Below the pieces are notes generated by a model. That model was not told where the DNA came from. It did no database searches and worked only from the letters and a program-made list of their open reading frames with translations. A stretch of DNA of 27,999 nt, from the NCBI GenBank assembly GCA_002716165.1, contig PAZT01000004.1:1-27999 (forward strand), written 5' to 3'. Made by a program: the position numbers and the translations under genes. Below, in pieces: positions 1 to 8,206 of the stretch. The first letter of the stretch is position 1. Each line of letters opens with the position of its first letter. The DNA is from Deltaproteobacteria bacterium (GTDB taxonomy: Bacteria > SAR324 > NAC60-12).

Positions 1-308
1 GAAGAAGACGTGTTGATATGATTATTATTAAATTTTTCATTAGGATTACTTAATTATTATCTTAAGCAAAAATTACTTTTACCATAATTAGGTTAATTTT
101 AAAATGATTGTGGAGCTTGTTTGAAAGCAATGAGATAATGAAATATAGCTAGAAGTAATGATTAAATTGATTCTATTAACAATAAATTAATTATAATTCT
201 TTCATAATGAAGATGGTTGAATACAACAAGCCTTTTGCAAGAACACTTTCAGGATAAGAAGTCCTTTCATTTGTTAAAATAATAATTATTTAGTTATAAT
301 CGTAATTA
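1..308. other. AT-rich intergenic stretch at window start
   Basis: No gene is supported here. The first ~50 bases could be the tail of an upstream gene, but all three plus-strand frames stop by position 51 and nothing is recognisable. The rest is AT-rich with stops in every frame. The only signal is a promoter-like pair just before the first gene, listed separately. Confidence 0.5.
271..300 (+). promoter_or_regulatory. Probable sigma70-type promoter for the DUF4174-MOSC-cyclase genes
   Basis: A perfect -10 hexamer TATAAT (295-300) lies 18 bases after a -35-like TTGTTA (271-276). The predicted start of transcription, about 306-308, falls directly at the ATG at 309, so the mRNA may be leaderless or have a ~14-nt leader to the ATG at 321. 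This is a sequence match only, and such boxes arise by chance in AT-rich DNA. Confidence 0.4.
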
Positions 309-734
309 ATGCTCGCTTATATGAAAAAATTTATTTTAATATTACTTTTAATAAATTTCCCCATAATGGCTGTTAATTCTGGTCCTTTGGAAAAATATCT
401 TTGGAAAAACCGAGTTATAGTAACTTTTTCTCCAAGTAAAATAAATTTTGAAAGGAACAAATTTTTAAATAGTATGAATAAAAATTTATGTGACTTTAAT
501 GCCAGAAATATTATCCATATTGATTTAATACTTAACACAAACAAACAGGAAATTAAAATATTTGAAAGATCTTTTGGTAATTTATCTCTATCTCCTATTG
601 AATTCCGTTTAATACTTATTGGAAAAGATGGTGGGATAAAATTAAATTCAAAAAAAACTTCTATAAAGGATATATTTAATTTGATAGATACAATGCCAAT
701 GCGAAAAGAAGAAATGGTAAAAGACAAATGCTAG
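309..734 (+). CDS. DUF4174 domain secreted protein
   Basis: A 141-residue protein with a hydrophobic signal peptide (about residues 5-22, ending near IMAVNS). The mature part has the DUF4174 pattern: an early 'LWKNRVIVTFSPS' strand (31-43) and the C-terminal 'IGKDGGIKLNS...LIDTMPMRKEEM' signature (104-136). Family members are small thioredoxin-fold-like periplasmic proteins of unknown function. Full length for the family. The alternative ATG at 321 (MKKF) gives a more classic signal peptide; neither start has a Shine-Dalgarno sequence, and the promoter-like TATAAT at 295-300 fits a leaderless ATG at 309. It is followed after 33 bp by the MOSC gene and probably forms an operon with it. Family assignment is from the C-terminal signature; no function can be given. 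Confidence 0.8.
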   Translation: MLAYMKKFILILLLINFPIMAVNSGPLEKYLWKNRVIVTFSPSKINFERNKFLNSMNKNLCDFNARNIIHIDLILNTNKQEIKIFERSFGNLSLSPIEFRLILIGKDGGIKLNSKKTSIKDIFNLIDTMPMRKEEMVKDKC

Positions 735-767
735 GATTTTTTTTAGTAAATAATCGAATTAAATTTT

Positions 768-1259
768 ATGACGTATAACGAAACAGTTATGAAAAGACTT
801 TTAAGGGTCATTCCTCAAAAAGGTACGGTAGAGTGGCTTGGAATTCGATCAAAGAAGAGAGCAGTTTTATCTGCCGTTGAATATGTAAAAGTTGAAAAAG
901 GAACTGGTTTAGCAGGTGACCATTTCAATGGCAGTTCCTCTGGAAAGAGACAAGTGACACTCATACAACAAGAACATCTCAATGTAATTTCAAGTATTTT
1001 AAAGAAAAGGATAATTGACCCTAAACTGACTCGAAGAAACATTGTAGTTTCAGGTATTAATCTTCTTTCATTAAAACATCATAAATTTAGGATTGGTGAT
1101 GTAACTTTAGAGACAACTGGAATTTGTGCCCCTTGCAGTCGAATGGAAGAAAATCTTGGGGCAGGAGGATATAATGCAATGAGAGGACATGGAGGTATCA
1201 CTGCAAACGTAATTGAAGAAGGTGTGATCAAATTAGGTGATACTTTAGAGCTTATTTAA
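768..1259 (+). CDS. MOSC domain-containing protein
   Basis: A 163-residue single-domain MOSC protein (molybdenum cofactor sulfurase C-terminal-like fold). Visible signatures are GLAGDHF (47-53), the RNIVVSGINLL strand (90-100), IGDVTLETTG (109-118) and the cysteine motif CAPCSRME (120-127), with Cys120 and Cys123 as candidate sulfur-carrying or metal-binding residues. Stand-alone MOSC proteins are thought to handle sulfur or molybdenum cofactor-linked chemistry, but the substrate here is unknown. It is cytosolic, with no signal peptide. A second possible start is the Met at 789; neither has a ribosome binding site. It lies 33 bp after the DUF4174 gene and 31 bp before the cyclase gene, consistent with cotranscription. 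Confidence 0.88.
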   Translation: MTYNETVMKRLLRVIPQKGTVEWLGIRSKKRAVLSAVEYVKVEKGTGLAGDHFNGSSSGKRQVTLIQQEHLNVISSILKKRIIDPKLTRRNIVVSGINLLSLKHHKFRIGDVTLETTGICAPCSRMEENLGAGGYNAMRGHGGITANVIEEGVIKLGDTLELI

Positions 1260-1290
1260 GATAAAAGAATTATTTTCAAAAACTAATATC

Positions 1291-2484
1291 ATGAATAAAT
1301 CAACAAGATCTCAATTTAATGATGTTCTGCGTATTCAAGGATCACAAATTGGTATCCTTCCTGTAGAAAATATCCCAAACGAAGAAAGTCGCTTGGAAGA
1401 GGTAAAGAGGCTGGGAATTTTAGATAAAGACTTCTCAGATGAAGCTAAATATAATTCGATCACTCAACTTGCTACAATAATCACAAAATCTAAATTTGGT
1501 CTAATAAATATTTTAGGTGCTAGTATTCAACAATGTAAAACCAACTATGGATTAAACGTAGTTGAAAAGACTATTACGGAAGAAATACCTAGAGAGATAT
1601 CAATCTGTCAATATAGTCTAGCATCTCCGAAAGAACCATTAATTATCGATGACTTGAATTCTGATGATAGAACAAAGAACTTTCATAAGATGGATTTATT
1701 TGAAGGTATTAGATTTTATGCTGGCTCTCCGTTAATAACATCCAGAGGTTATTCTATAGGAACTTTGTGCGTAATTGATAGTGAACCTAAAAAGGTAAAC
1801 CATAATCAAATAGAGGGGTTAAGAATTTTAGCTGATCAAGTAGTTGAGATGATAGAACATGAATTTGAAACAAAAAATGATGATTTAGATCAATCAAATA
1901 ATTTTGAAAATGATGAAAATATAATTACAACCAAGTATTTTTCTACTTCATCAATCCTTTTTGCTGATTTTGTTGGATTTACAACACTTGTTGAGGAAAT
2001 GGAGCCCGGAGATCTTATTCAAACACTAAATGTTTTTTTTAATGGATTTGATAAATTATCAAAAAAGCATGAAATTACTAAAGTTAAAACTATTGGTGAT
2101 TGCTATATGTGTGTTTCTGGTATCCCTAAACAACAAAAGAATCATGCGAAAGAAATTTGTGCTTTAGCTTTTGACATGCTTCAATTTGTAGAAGGTATAA
2201 ATATTCAGCACCAAGTTTTAGACAAACCTATTTGGAAATTAAGAATTGGCATCCACACTGGACCTCTTATAGCAGGTTCTACTTCAGATTCATTGGATGT
2301 TTGGGGTGATGCGGTAAATGTTGCATCTAGATTAGAAAATTCTGGAGAAGAAGGAAAAATTCATATTTCTGAAAAAACTGCTGATCACTTAGGAGAAAAT
2401 GCTGTCACCACTCCAAGAGGGGAAATAAGTCTAAAAAATAAAGGTATTTGGAAAACCTTTTTTCTAGAAAAATTAAAGGAATAA
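1291..2484 (+). CDS. GAF domain-class III adenylate/guanylate cyclase
   Basis: A 397-residue cytosolic protein with an N-terminal GAF sensor domain (about 35-190; 'GSPLITSRGYSIGTLCVID' at 145-163 is typical) and a class III nucleotidyl cyclase catalytic domain (about 215-395). All catalytic residues expected of a homodimeric cyclase are visible: metal-binding Asp226 (LFADFVGFT) and Asp270 (KTIGDCYM), base-recognising Lys266 and Asp336, and transition-state Asn343 and Arg347 (DVWGDAVNVASR). The Lys/Asp pair indicates ATP as substrate, so cAMP is the likely product. There is no membrane segment, so the signal would be a small molecule or redox state read by GAF. No Shine-Dalgarno sequence precedes the ATG. 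It is the last gene of the probable DUF4174-MOSC-cyclase operon, followed by ~236 bp without a gene. Confidence 0.92.
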   Translation: MNKSTRSQFNDVLRIQGSQIGILPVENIPNEESRLEEVKRLGILDKDFSDEAKYNSITQLATIITKSKFGLINILGASIQQCKTNYGLNVVEKTITEEIPREISICQYSLASPKEPLIIDDLNSDDRTKNFHKMDLFEGIRFYAGSPLITSRGYSIGTLCVIDSEPKKVNHNQIEGLRILADQVVEMIEHEFETKNDDLDQSNNFENDENIITTKYFSTSSILFADFVGFTTLVEEMEPGDLIQTLNVFFNGFDKLSKKHEITKVKTIGDCYMCVSGIPKQQKNHAKEICALAFDMLQFVEGINIQHQVLDKPIWKLRIGIHTGPLIAGSTSDSLDVWGDAVNVASRLENSGEEGKIHISEKTADHLGENAVTTPRGEISLKNKGIWKTFFLEKLKE

Positions 2485-2720
2485 TTCTGATTTTAATACA
2501 CGCTTTTTCCAACAAAAATATGTTATTGCAATCCTATAACACTATTATTTCTCACTAAAAATCTTCAAATTAATTGATAAATTTTCTAGGTTTTTTTAGG
2601 GTTAATGTGAGAGTGGGTTAAAATAATATCTATTTTCAAAGCATATTAGATTTAAAAAAAAACTATTGAAATGGGCATTTTTTTAAACCATTAAAAAATT
2701 TAAAAATTCATTAAAAAATT

Positions 2721-2942
2721 ATGGACCCAATAAAACTGAGAATCATATTTTTTGGATCAATCTCATTTATTTTATATTTCTTAATTTTTTATTTTGAAGA
2801 ATTAGTCATGCATTATTTTGTTTTAGGTTCATGGTATGCTATTTTGCCTATAAGTACAGCATTTGTAATTTCAATAGCATATGGTTCATTTGCTAATTTC
2901 GTTATTAATTATATTGGGAAACTTCAAGAGAAAAAAAGTTAA
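2721..2942 (+). CDS. Small two-helix membrane protein next to TauE/SafE permease
   Basis: A 73-residue protein with two hydrophobic helices (about 8-26 and 37-58), an acidic 'FEELVMHYF' linker and a lysine-rich C-terminus. It ends 3 bp before the permease start, which implies translational coupling. From memory, similar small proteins starting 'MDP.K.R' precede TauE/SafE-type permeases in deltaproteobacteria, so it may be an accessory subunit; that is inference. No Shine-Dalgarno sequence is present. Two copies of CATTAAAAAATT lie just upstream (about 2691-2718). Function unknown. Confidence 0.7.
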   Translation: MDPIKLRIIFFGSISFILYFLIFYFEELVMHYFVLGSWYAILPISTAFVISIAYGSFANFVINYIGKLQEKKS

Positions 2943-2945
2943 GTT

Positions 2946-4256
2946 TTGAAAAAATTTTTAATCTTTTTATTTACTGTTTTCTTTGCATTAACTGCTTTTG
3001 CAGGTAAAAGAGTAAGCCCTATGTTAGGTCAATGGAGTAGCTCTGATGGCAAAGATTATATGACAATTATAAAAGGTAATGAAAATCAAGGTTTAATCAT
3101 TGAAAAAGACGGATTAAAGTATGAGCTAACAAAATTTAATCAAATATATACTTTTAAAAATAAAACTGAAAATGTGCAGGTTTATTTAAATACGTCTAAT
3201 GGTAATCTTGAGCTATTATCAAATAATAAAAAAATTGTATTTAAAAAAATAATTAAATTTATTGAATTAAATTTATTGAATATAAGCTTCCTTTTAATTT
3301 TGGGTTTTATTGGGGGGCTTGTCAGCGGTTTTATTGGATCAGGAGGGGCTTTTGTCCTTACACCAGGTATGATGAGTCTCGGAGTAGATGGACTTGTAGC
3401 AATTGCTTCTAATATGTGTCACAAATTTCCAAAAGCACTGGTAGGAGCATTTAAAAGATACAAATATGGTCAAGTGGACTTAAAATTAGGTCTTATTATG
3501 GCCTCTTGTGCACTTCTTGGAGTATTAGTAGGGATTGATATTCAACAAAAAATTAATAATGCTTACGGGAATTTAGGATCTGATCTATATGTAAGTTTGG
3601 CCTATGTCATTGTTTTGACTTCAATAGGAAGTTACGTTTTTTATGATGCTTACAGAACACAAAATTCTGGTGGCATTGAAAAAAAATCAAAACTTTCACT
3701 AGTTCTTAAAAATATTAATCTTCCGCCAAAAGCTAAACTTAAGGTTGCAGATAGTGTAATTTCAATATGGTTCATCTTACCCATAGGTTTTCTTACGGGA
3801 ATGCTTGCTGCAACAATTGCAGTTGGTGGTTTTATTGGTGTGCCAGGTATGATATTTGTTCTTGGAGCACCAAGCGTAGTTGCGTCCGCTACAGAACTAG
3901 TCGTTGCCTTTAGCATGGGGTTAGTTGGTTCAATCAAATGGGGTTTGATGGGACTCATTGATATAAGATTAACCGTAATCATTTTGGCTGGATCATTATT
4001 TGGAGTCCAAATTGGTGCTTATGGAACTACTTTTGTAAATCAAAATTATATTAAAAAAGTCATGGGAACCATTATGCTTTTGGTCGCTTTGAGCAGAGGA
4101 ATAATCATACCAAGTTATTTAAGTGAACTTAGTTTCATTAACATCAGTGTCAATATTAACATGTTTCTTAAAAATTTAAGTTTTGTAGTAATGTTTCTAG
4201 CATTGGGAACAGGAGCATTCATGATTACGAAATCCATGTGGAAAGCAAAAAAATAA
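2946..4256 (+). CDS. TauE/SafE family permease with secreted N-terminal domain
   Basis: A 436-residue inner-membrane protein starting at a TTG codon. A signal peptide (1-19, ending FALTAFAG) is followed by a ~90-residue hydrophilic domain (about 20-110) predicted in the periplasm. After it come about eight membrane helices with the two TauE/SafE half-repeats, each carrying the glycine-rich signature: 'GGLVSGFIGSGGAFVLTPG' in the first half and 'GMLAATIAVGGFIGVPG' in the second. TauE/SafE proteins export sulfite, sulfoacetate or related anions. The length exceeds the usual 250-300 residues because of the N-terminal domain and long loops. The start is fixed by the signal peptide; no ATG fits. 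It is coupled to the small membrane protein upstream. Substrate unknown; a sulfur anion is the family-based guess. Confidence 0.87.
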   Translation: MKKFLIFLFTVFFALTAFAGKRVSPMLGQWSSSDGKDYMTIIKGNENQGLIIEKDGLKYELTKFNQIYTFKNKTENVQVYLNTSNGNLELLSNNKKIVFKKIIKFIELNLLNISFLLILGFIGGLVSGFIGSGGAFVLTPGMMSLGVDGLVAIASNMCHKFPKALVGAFKRYKYGQVDLKLGLIMASCALLGVLVGIDIQQKINNAYGNLGSDLYVSLAYVIVLTSIGSYVFYDAYRTQNSGGIEKKSKLSLVLKNINLPPKAKLKVADSVISIWFILPIGFLTGMLAATIAVGGFIGVPGMIFVLGAPSVVASATELVVAFSMGLVGSIKWGLMGLIDIRLTVIILAGSLFGVQIGAYGTTFVNQNYIKKVMGTIMLLVALSRGIIIPSYLSELSFINISVNINMFLKNLSFVVMFLALGTGAFMITKSMWKAKK

Positions 4257-4369
4257 TCTATTTACGATTTGAAAATTAATTAATACTACTTGGAGCACTT
4301 TAGCTGGACCATATTTATTTAATCAAAATTATAATGCACCGATAGTATTTCTTACTAATTAGAAAATTT

Positions 4370-5254
4370 ATGAATCAACATAGCAACCCCTATTTTCAGA
4401 AAACCAACCATCATGCATCATTTAGATTTCTATTTGTAATTACACTTATTTTATTCAACGGGTACTTAATAAATCTTGAGAACATCTATCAAAAGTTTTT
4501 CATTCTGACTCAAGGCTTATTGCTGATTTCTTTTTTTGCACCATTGCATGAATGCTCACATTCAACAGCATTTAAAACTAAACTTTTAAATAAATTGCTT
4601 ATGTTTTTTTGTGGAATGGTTCATTTGATGCCTTCGATCTGGTTTAGAGAATTCCACATGCAGCATCACCGACACACACAAAATACCCAAAAGGATCCTG
4701 AACTTGGAAAAGAACATCCGAAGACTATTTTTTCTTATATTTTATTAATTACAGGCATCAAAATCTGGATCGATCTTTTTATTAATTTATTTAGGCTAAT
4801 TTTAGGTAATGCAAACCAGCCTTATATCAATAAGCATAACTCCAAAAAGGCTGTTTTTGAGGCTCGTATCGTTTTTGCAATTTACCTTTTGTTGTTTTTA
4901 ATCTCTTACAATCTCAATAACGGACTCCTTTTATATGTGTGGATCATTCCGATGATAATCGGCCAGCCTTTTTTAAGATTATTTCTTCTTGCTGAGCATG
5001 GCTTCTGCGATTCAATAGCAGACATGAAAAAAAATAGTAGAACCATTAAAACTAATTTCTTGGTTCGTTTTTTCATGTGGAATATGAATTACCATACCGG
5101 ACACCATCATGCGCCAGGCATCCCTTTTCACAAATTGCAAAAATATCAAAAAAAAATTGAAAATAAGGTTAAGTATAAAGAATTAGGCTACTTAAGTTTT
5201 CATAAAAAATACCTGATGCAACTCTTAAACCTGGGAGATTTTCGCTGGGTTTGA
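4370..5254 (+). CDS. Membrane fatty acid desaturase family protein
   Basis: A 294-residue integral membrane di-iron enzyme. The three histidine boxes are all present: HECSH (60-64), HMQHH (96-100) and HTGHH (242-246), with an extra His210 in 'LAEHGF' that often serves as a further ligand. Four to five hydrophobic segments (about 17-33, 45-60, 120-145, 167-205) surround them. The family desaturates or hydroxylates acyl chains or carotenoid-like lipids. The substrate cannot be told from sequence. The length is normal for compact bacterial desaturases. No Shine-Dalgarno sequence precedes the ATG. A strong hairpin terminator follows at 5272-5311, so the gene is probably transcribed alone. Confidence 0.9.
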   Translation: MNQHSNPYFQKTNHHASFRFLFVITLILFNGYLINLENIYQKFFILTQGLLLISFFAPLHECSHSTAFKTKLLNKLLMFFCGMVHLMPSIWFREFHMQHHRHTQNTQKDPELGKEHPKTIFSYILLITGIKIWIDLFINLFRLILGNANQPYINKHNSKKAVFEARIVFAIYLLLFLISYNLNNGLLLYVWIIPMIIGQPFLRLFLLAEHGFCDSIADMKKNSRTIKTNFLVRFFMWNMNYHTGHHHAPGIPFHKLQKYQKKIENKVKYKELGYLSFHKKYLMQLLNLGDFRWV

Positions 5255-5271
5255 TTCAATATAACAATCCT

Positions 5272-5311
5272 AATAATTGCAAAGAAACTATGGTTTTCAG
5301 CAATTATTTTT
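5272..5311 (+). terminator. Rho-independent terminator after the desaturase gene
   Basis: Perfect 9-bp arms AATAATTGC (5272-5280) and GCAATTATT (5300-5308) enclose an inner GAAAC/GTTTT pairing. The right arm runs into a TTTTT tract (5307-5311). It begins 18 bp after the desaturase stop codon. Confidence 0.75.
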
Positions 5312-5435
5312 CATGAAATCTAGCTTTATCTCCACCACCCCTTTTATTTCGGCTTTAAATAGCTAATAATATTAGTTAATATTTTTGAAACTGACACAAT
5401 TTAATTAGTTCAATTTTTTAGCAGCTCAAGATTAA

Positions 5436-6755
5436 ATGACAGAAAAAATAATTCAATCAGAAATTAAACTTAAAGGTGCAACCTTAGAGGAAATAGCAGA
5501 AATTGCTTTGCATTCGCTTTATCCAAATCAGAAATCTAAAACATTACTTTCTGTAAATGATGTATCGGGCAACAGCGGTGCAAAGACATACATTTGCCAT
5601 GAAGACGGTTTTTCGAAGTGCATAGTTAAAATTAACGATGGTGAAAGTATTATGAATTCCCATCCCAATACAACAGCACGAGTTGCTGCTGCCACAAAAG
5701 TTTTGCGCGAACATGGTATAGCGCCCTCAATATTAATGAATGGTATAGATTTTCATATTGAACGATCAGCTGGTAACTCAGTCATGAAGGACTTCTTTAA
5801 CTTTAAATCTGAATTAGCTCCTCCAGATAAATTAGCAGAACTGTTAGCTAAGATTCACTCAGTTCCCACCAATTGGTACACACCTTTGAAAGAAAGCTTT
5901 TTAGATCGAGACCCAATTTTAGCAGCAATCTTGAGCCCCATGCCCTCACACGCACCTTGTTGGTGCTTACCTTGGTCAGCCTTTGATACCGGTTTGCCAG
6001 TACTAGGAGTTGGCAATCCAGACATCACATCTTCAAAAAAGATACTGGAATTGGAAATTGAAACAGGTGTATATAAGAAGGTCATGCAGTGCTCTGCATT
6101 TTTCCCTACCTCTGAGGCAGCAAAGCGCCAAGTTGTTATACACAATGATTTCAAACCTGATAATATCATGAGAGATCCTCTGACAGGTTCTCTGACAGCC
6201 ATAGACTATGACCTGGTTCAAGTTGGAGCAGCAGTCATGGATTTTGGTCTTCCCTATACAATGTGGTTAGGATCTCGTTTCACATCATTTCAATATCGAA
6301 AAGCATTTATTAAGTCTTATTTAAAAGCCTCAAAACTTCCTGCTTCAGATAGAAATGTAAATGAAATGATGCTTGACTGTGAGATCAACACCATCGTGGC
6401 CTTCCCCGGCTTATTGTCAAATATCTATGATGCAGAAGTTCCCTTATTAAGGGGAATTAAGCATCCTACAGCTAAAGTTGGATTTCAAGCAGGCGGACCA
6501 GATGACTCTCCGAATGGTTTAGAATTAGTTGATTTACTGTCTAATGCAGTTCAAATAGTACGATCCGACAGCAATTTGATTCATAGCTGTCTGAATGATG
6601 GCTTGGTTATGACAATGTTTAAGCAAGAAGGATTTGGATCTAAATCTCTAAACTCTTGGCTTAAAGAAATGCAAAAAAATAGAATGCTACGTCTCTTCGG
6701 TATCGCTGAAGATGAAGGTGCTGATTTATTTGTAGCGAAGCACGCTCGCAAATAA
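5436..6755 (+). CDS. Aminoglycoside/choline-kinase-like phosphotransferase
   Basis: A 439-residue cytosolic protein of the APH/choline kinase fold. The catalytic loop is HNDFKPDN (236-243), with catalytic Asp238 and metal-binding Asn243. The DFG-equivalent is 'AIDYDLVQVG' (255-264), with Asp257 as second metal ligand. A nucleotide-binding Lys65 lies in 'CIVKINDG', and a family-type Glu appears in 'IERSAGNS' (108-115). The 'AIDYDL...AAVMDFG' region resembles choline/ethanolamine kinases more than antibiotic kinases, so a small alcohol or amino-alcohol substrate is likely, but unproven. The C-terminal ~150 residues are not recognised. There is no Shine-Dalgarno sequence. The gene is monocistronic between the desaturase terminator and its own at 6795-6823. 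Confidence 0.85.
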   Translation: MTEKIIQSEIKLKGATLEEIAEIALHSLYPNQKSKTLLSVNDVSGNSGAKTYICHEDGFSKCIVKINDGESIMNSHPNTTARVAAATKVLREHGIAPSILMNGIDFHIERSAGNSVMKDFFNFKSELAPPDKLAELLAKIHSVPTNWYTPLKESFLDRDPILAAILSPMPSHAPCWCLPWSAFDTGLPVLGVGNPDITSSKKILELEIETGVYKKVMQCSAFFPTSEAAKRQVVIHNDFKPDNIMRDPLTGSLTAIDYDLVQVGAAVMDFGLPYTMWLGSRFTSFQYRKAFIKSYLKASKLPASDRNVNEMMLDCEINTIVAFPGLLSNIYDAEVPLLRGIKHPTAKVGFQAGGPDDSPNGLELVDLLSNAVQIVRSDSNLIHSCLNDGLVMTMFKQEGFGSKSLNSWLKEMQKNRMLRLFGIAEDEGADLFVAKHARK

Positions 6756-7074
6756 GTTTCAATAGATTTATAAAGCTATTAACGTGTATATGAGTATTGG
6801 GGCTTCATAACTCCAATATTTTTATAGCGTCTGAAATATAATTTAACAGGTAGGAGTTCAATATTATTTAGAAGAATTTTTAATAGAAATAATTTAACTA
6901 AAGCAATTATATCGCTTATTGTAAACCAACTTATATAGAATTAAAATCAAGTTTTTTCTGATTAATAAAGATATCTGGAAATGACTTTACTGATCCCCAG
7001 TCATAAATAATTTTTTTTGATTAACTTTATGTAAAGGATTTTAGGAGAGGAGAGAGGAGGTTTTTCAAAGATGA
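6756..7074. other. Intergenic stretch between convergent genes
   Basis: It contains the terminator of the kinase gene (6795-6823). Near its right end is a pure-purine run of GGAG-type repeats (7043-7060). The run would act as a pile of ribosome binding sites on the plus strand, but only an 11-codon ORF (ATG at 7071) follows, so no gene is called. Nothing else is recognisable. Confidence 0.5.
6795..6823 (+). terminator. Rho-independent terminator after the phosphotransferase gene
   Basis: Arms TATTGGGG (6795-6802) and CTCCAATA (6811-6818) pair over 8 bp with one G-T wobble. The loop has 8 nt and a TTTTT run (6819-6823) follows. Confidence 0.75.
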
Positions 7075-7548
7075 TTACTTTATCTTTTTTCCCTCAACAT
7101 AATTGACAAATTCTCCTTTTTCGTTGTATCCAGAAATATTCCAAGGAGCGCTATCTTTCCAAAAACCAACAAAACTTCCTCCATTAGAAAATGTGTAAGT
7201 TCCTTGTCCGTTAAAGTTCCCATTCTTCCACTCTCCTGCATATTTACTACCGTCAGGAATAGTTACTGTACCTTGGCCATTATATTTACCATCTTTGAAT
7301 TCTCCTACATATTTCTCTCCATTAGGTACATTTAAAGTGCCAGAACCTTCTAGTATATAATCTCCAAATATAAAATATTTTCTTTTTACTTCCCCTTTAT
7401 ATTGTGGATTTATGTTTTTATCTCCAATAGTTTTCCACTCCCAACTAGAAAAAGTTCCCCATCTGTAAAGTGTCTCCTCCTTTTTATAACAAGAAATTAG
7501 AAGGCAAGAAAGAAGAAGATAAGATAGGTATATGAATATGGCTTTCAA
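7075..7548 (-). CDS. MORN-repeat lipoprotein
   Basis: A 157-residue protein that starts at TTG (7548-7546); no in-frame ATG would keep the signal peptide. The lipoprotein signal ends in the lipobox LIS-C with Cys20 as the lipidation site. After a ~40-residue unknown segment come MORN-type repeats: a partial one at 64-79, full ones at 80-102 (YVGEFKDGKYNGQGT...) and 103-125 (YAGEWKNGNFNGQGT...), and a degenerate one at 126-136. MORN repeats form extended beta-hairpin surfaces for protein or lipid contact; no enzyme activity is implied. It should sit on the periplasmic side of a membrane. It lies 88 bp downstream of another minus-strand secreted protein and may share its transcript. Confidence 0.85.
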   Translation of the reverse strand: MKAIFIYLSYLLLSCLLISCYKKEETLYRWGTFSSWEWKTIGDKNINPQYKGEVKRKYFIFGDYILEGSGTLNVPNGEKYVGEFKDGKYNGQGTVTIPDGSKYAGEWKNGNFNGQGTYTFSNGGSFVGFWKDSAPWNISGYNEKGEFVNYVEGKKIK

Positions 7549-7636
7549 TTGGTATAATGTAAATTTTTTCGGATTAATAAGCTCATACTTGAATTAGTGA
7601 GTTTTTATTTAGAGTGAGAATAAATTAAAAGATTAA

Positions 7637-8206
7637 TTATAACTTACATTTTTTAAATGCTAATTTAAACTCCTTATCAAATTTTATTCCTTCACTTTTG
7701 TTAAAAATATTCCTTAAGTCTTTTCTCTTATATCTTTTACAAGATTTTCCACAGACATTTTCAAGTTTATAAAATTTTGATTCAATAATTTGAACTAAAT
7801 CTTCAGTCAAATTAATTTTCAAACATTCTCTAGTATCTATATCTGCTCCACCACTTAATTTATAAAGAATTACATCAAAAAAATTTTGTTCAAATTTTTT
7901 CTTTGTAAAATCAGATTTAACAAATCCACTTTGTATTCCTTTTCTAAATAAATTTATAATATTTAAATTTGGTTTTTTTTCACAACCTACTTTGATATAT
8001 TCAACTAGTTTATTCAAAATTTCATCTAATTCATTATCAATTTTCTTATTACTCGCATCATTATATCCAAGTGCATAAAAAACTCCATAAACTGCCCCAA
8101 TATCTATACTCCTTTTGTTATCCATTTTGCTACAGGCAAAATCATTTTTTGCAAATATTGCAGAACTCAGAATCCAAAAAATATTACATAATATAATTTT
8201 CTTCAT
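7637..8206 (-). CDS. Hypothetical secreted protein
   Basis: A 189-residue protein, not recognised. A signal peptide (MKKIILCNIFWILSSAIFA) is followed by a lysine-rich, AT-codon-rich mature domain with about six cysteines. The N-terminal half ('IGAVYGVFYALGYNDAS', then 'VEYIKVGCEKKPNLNI') vaguely recalls HdeA/HdeB-like small helical periplasmic proteins; this is weak. The start at 8206 is preferred because AAGG lies 5 nt upstream; an upstream in-frame ATG at 8218 lacks a ribosome binding site. It precedes the MORN lipoprotein on the same strand by 88 bp. Confidence 0.6.
   Translation of the reverse strand: MKKIILCNIFWILSSAIFAKNDFACSKMDNKRSIDIGAVYGVFYALGYNDASNKKIDNELDEILNKLVEYIKVGCEKKPNLNIINLFRKGIQSGFVKSDFTKKKFEQNFFDVILYKLSGGADIDTRECLKINLTEDLVQIIESKFYKLENVCGKSCKRYKRKDLRNIFNKSEGIKFDKEFKLAFKKCKL

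Noticed and set aside
4257..4369. Fragment reading 'TWSTLAGPYLFNQNYNAPIV' before the desaturase, resembling the end of an EamA-type helix pair
   Set aside because: Under 30 codons, no start, and similarity only by eye. It cannot be separated from chance.
5436..6755. Antibiotic resistance role for the phosphotransferase
   Set aside because: Only the general APH/choline kinase fold is visible; the DFG-equivalent region looks more like choline/ethanolamine kinases, and no resistance-gene context exists.
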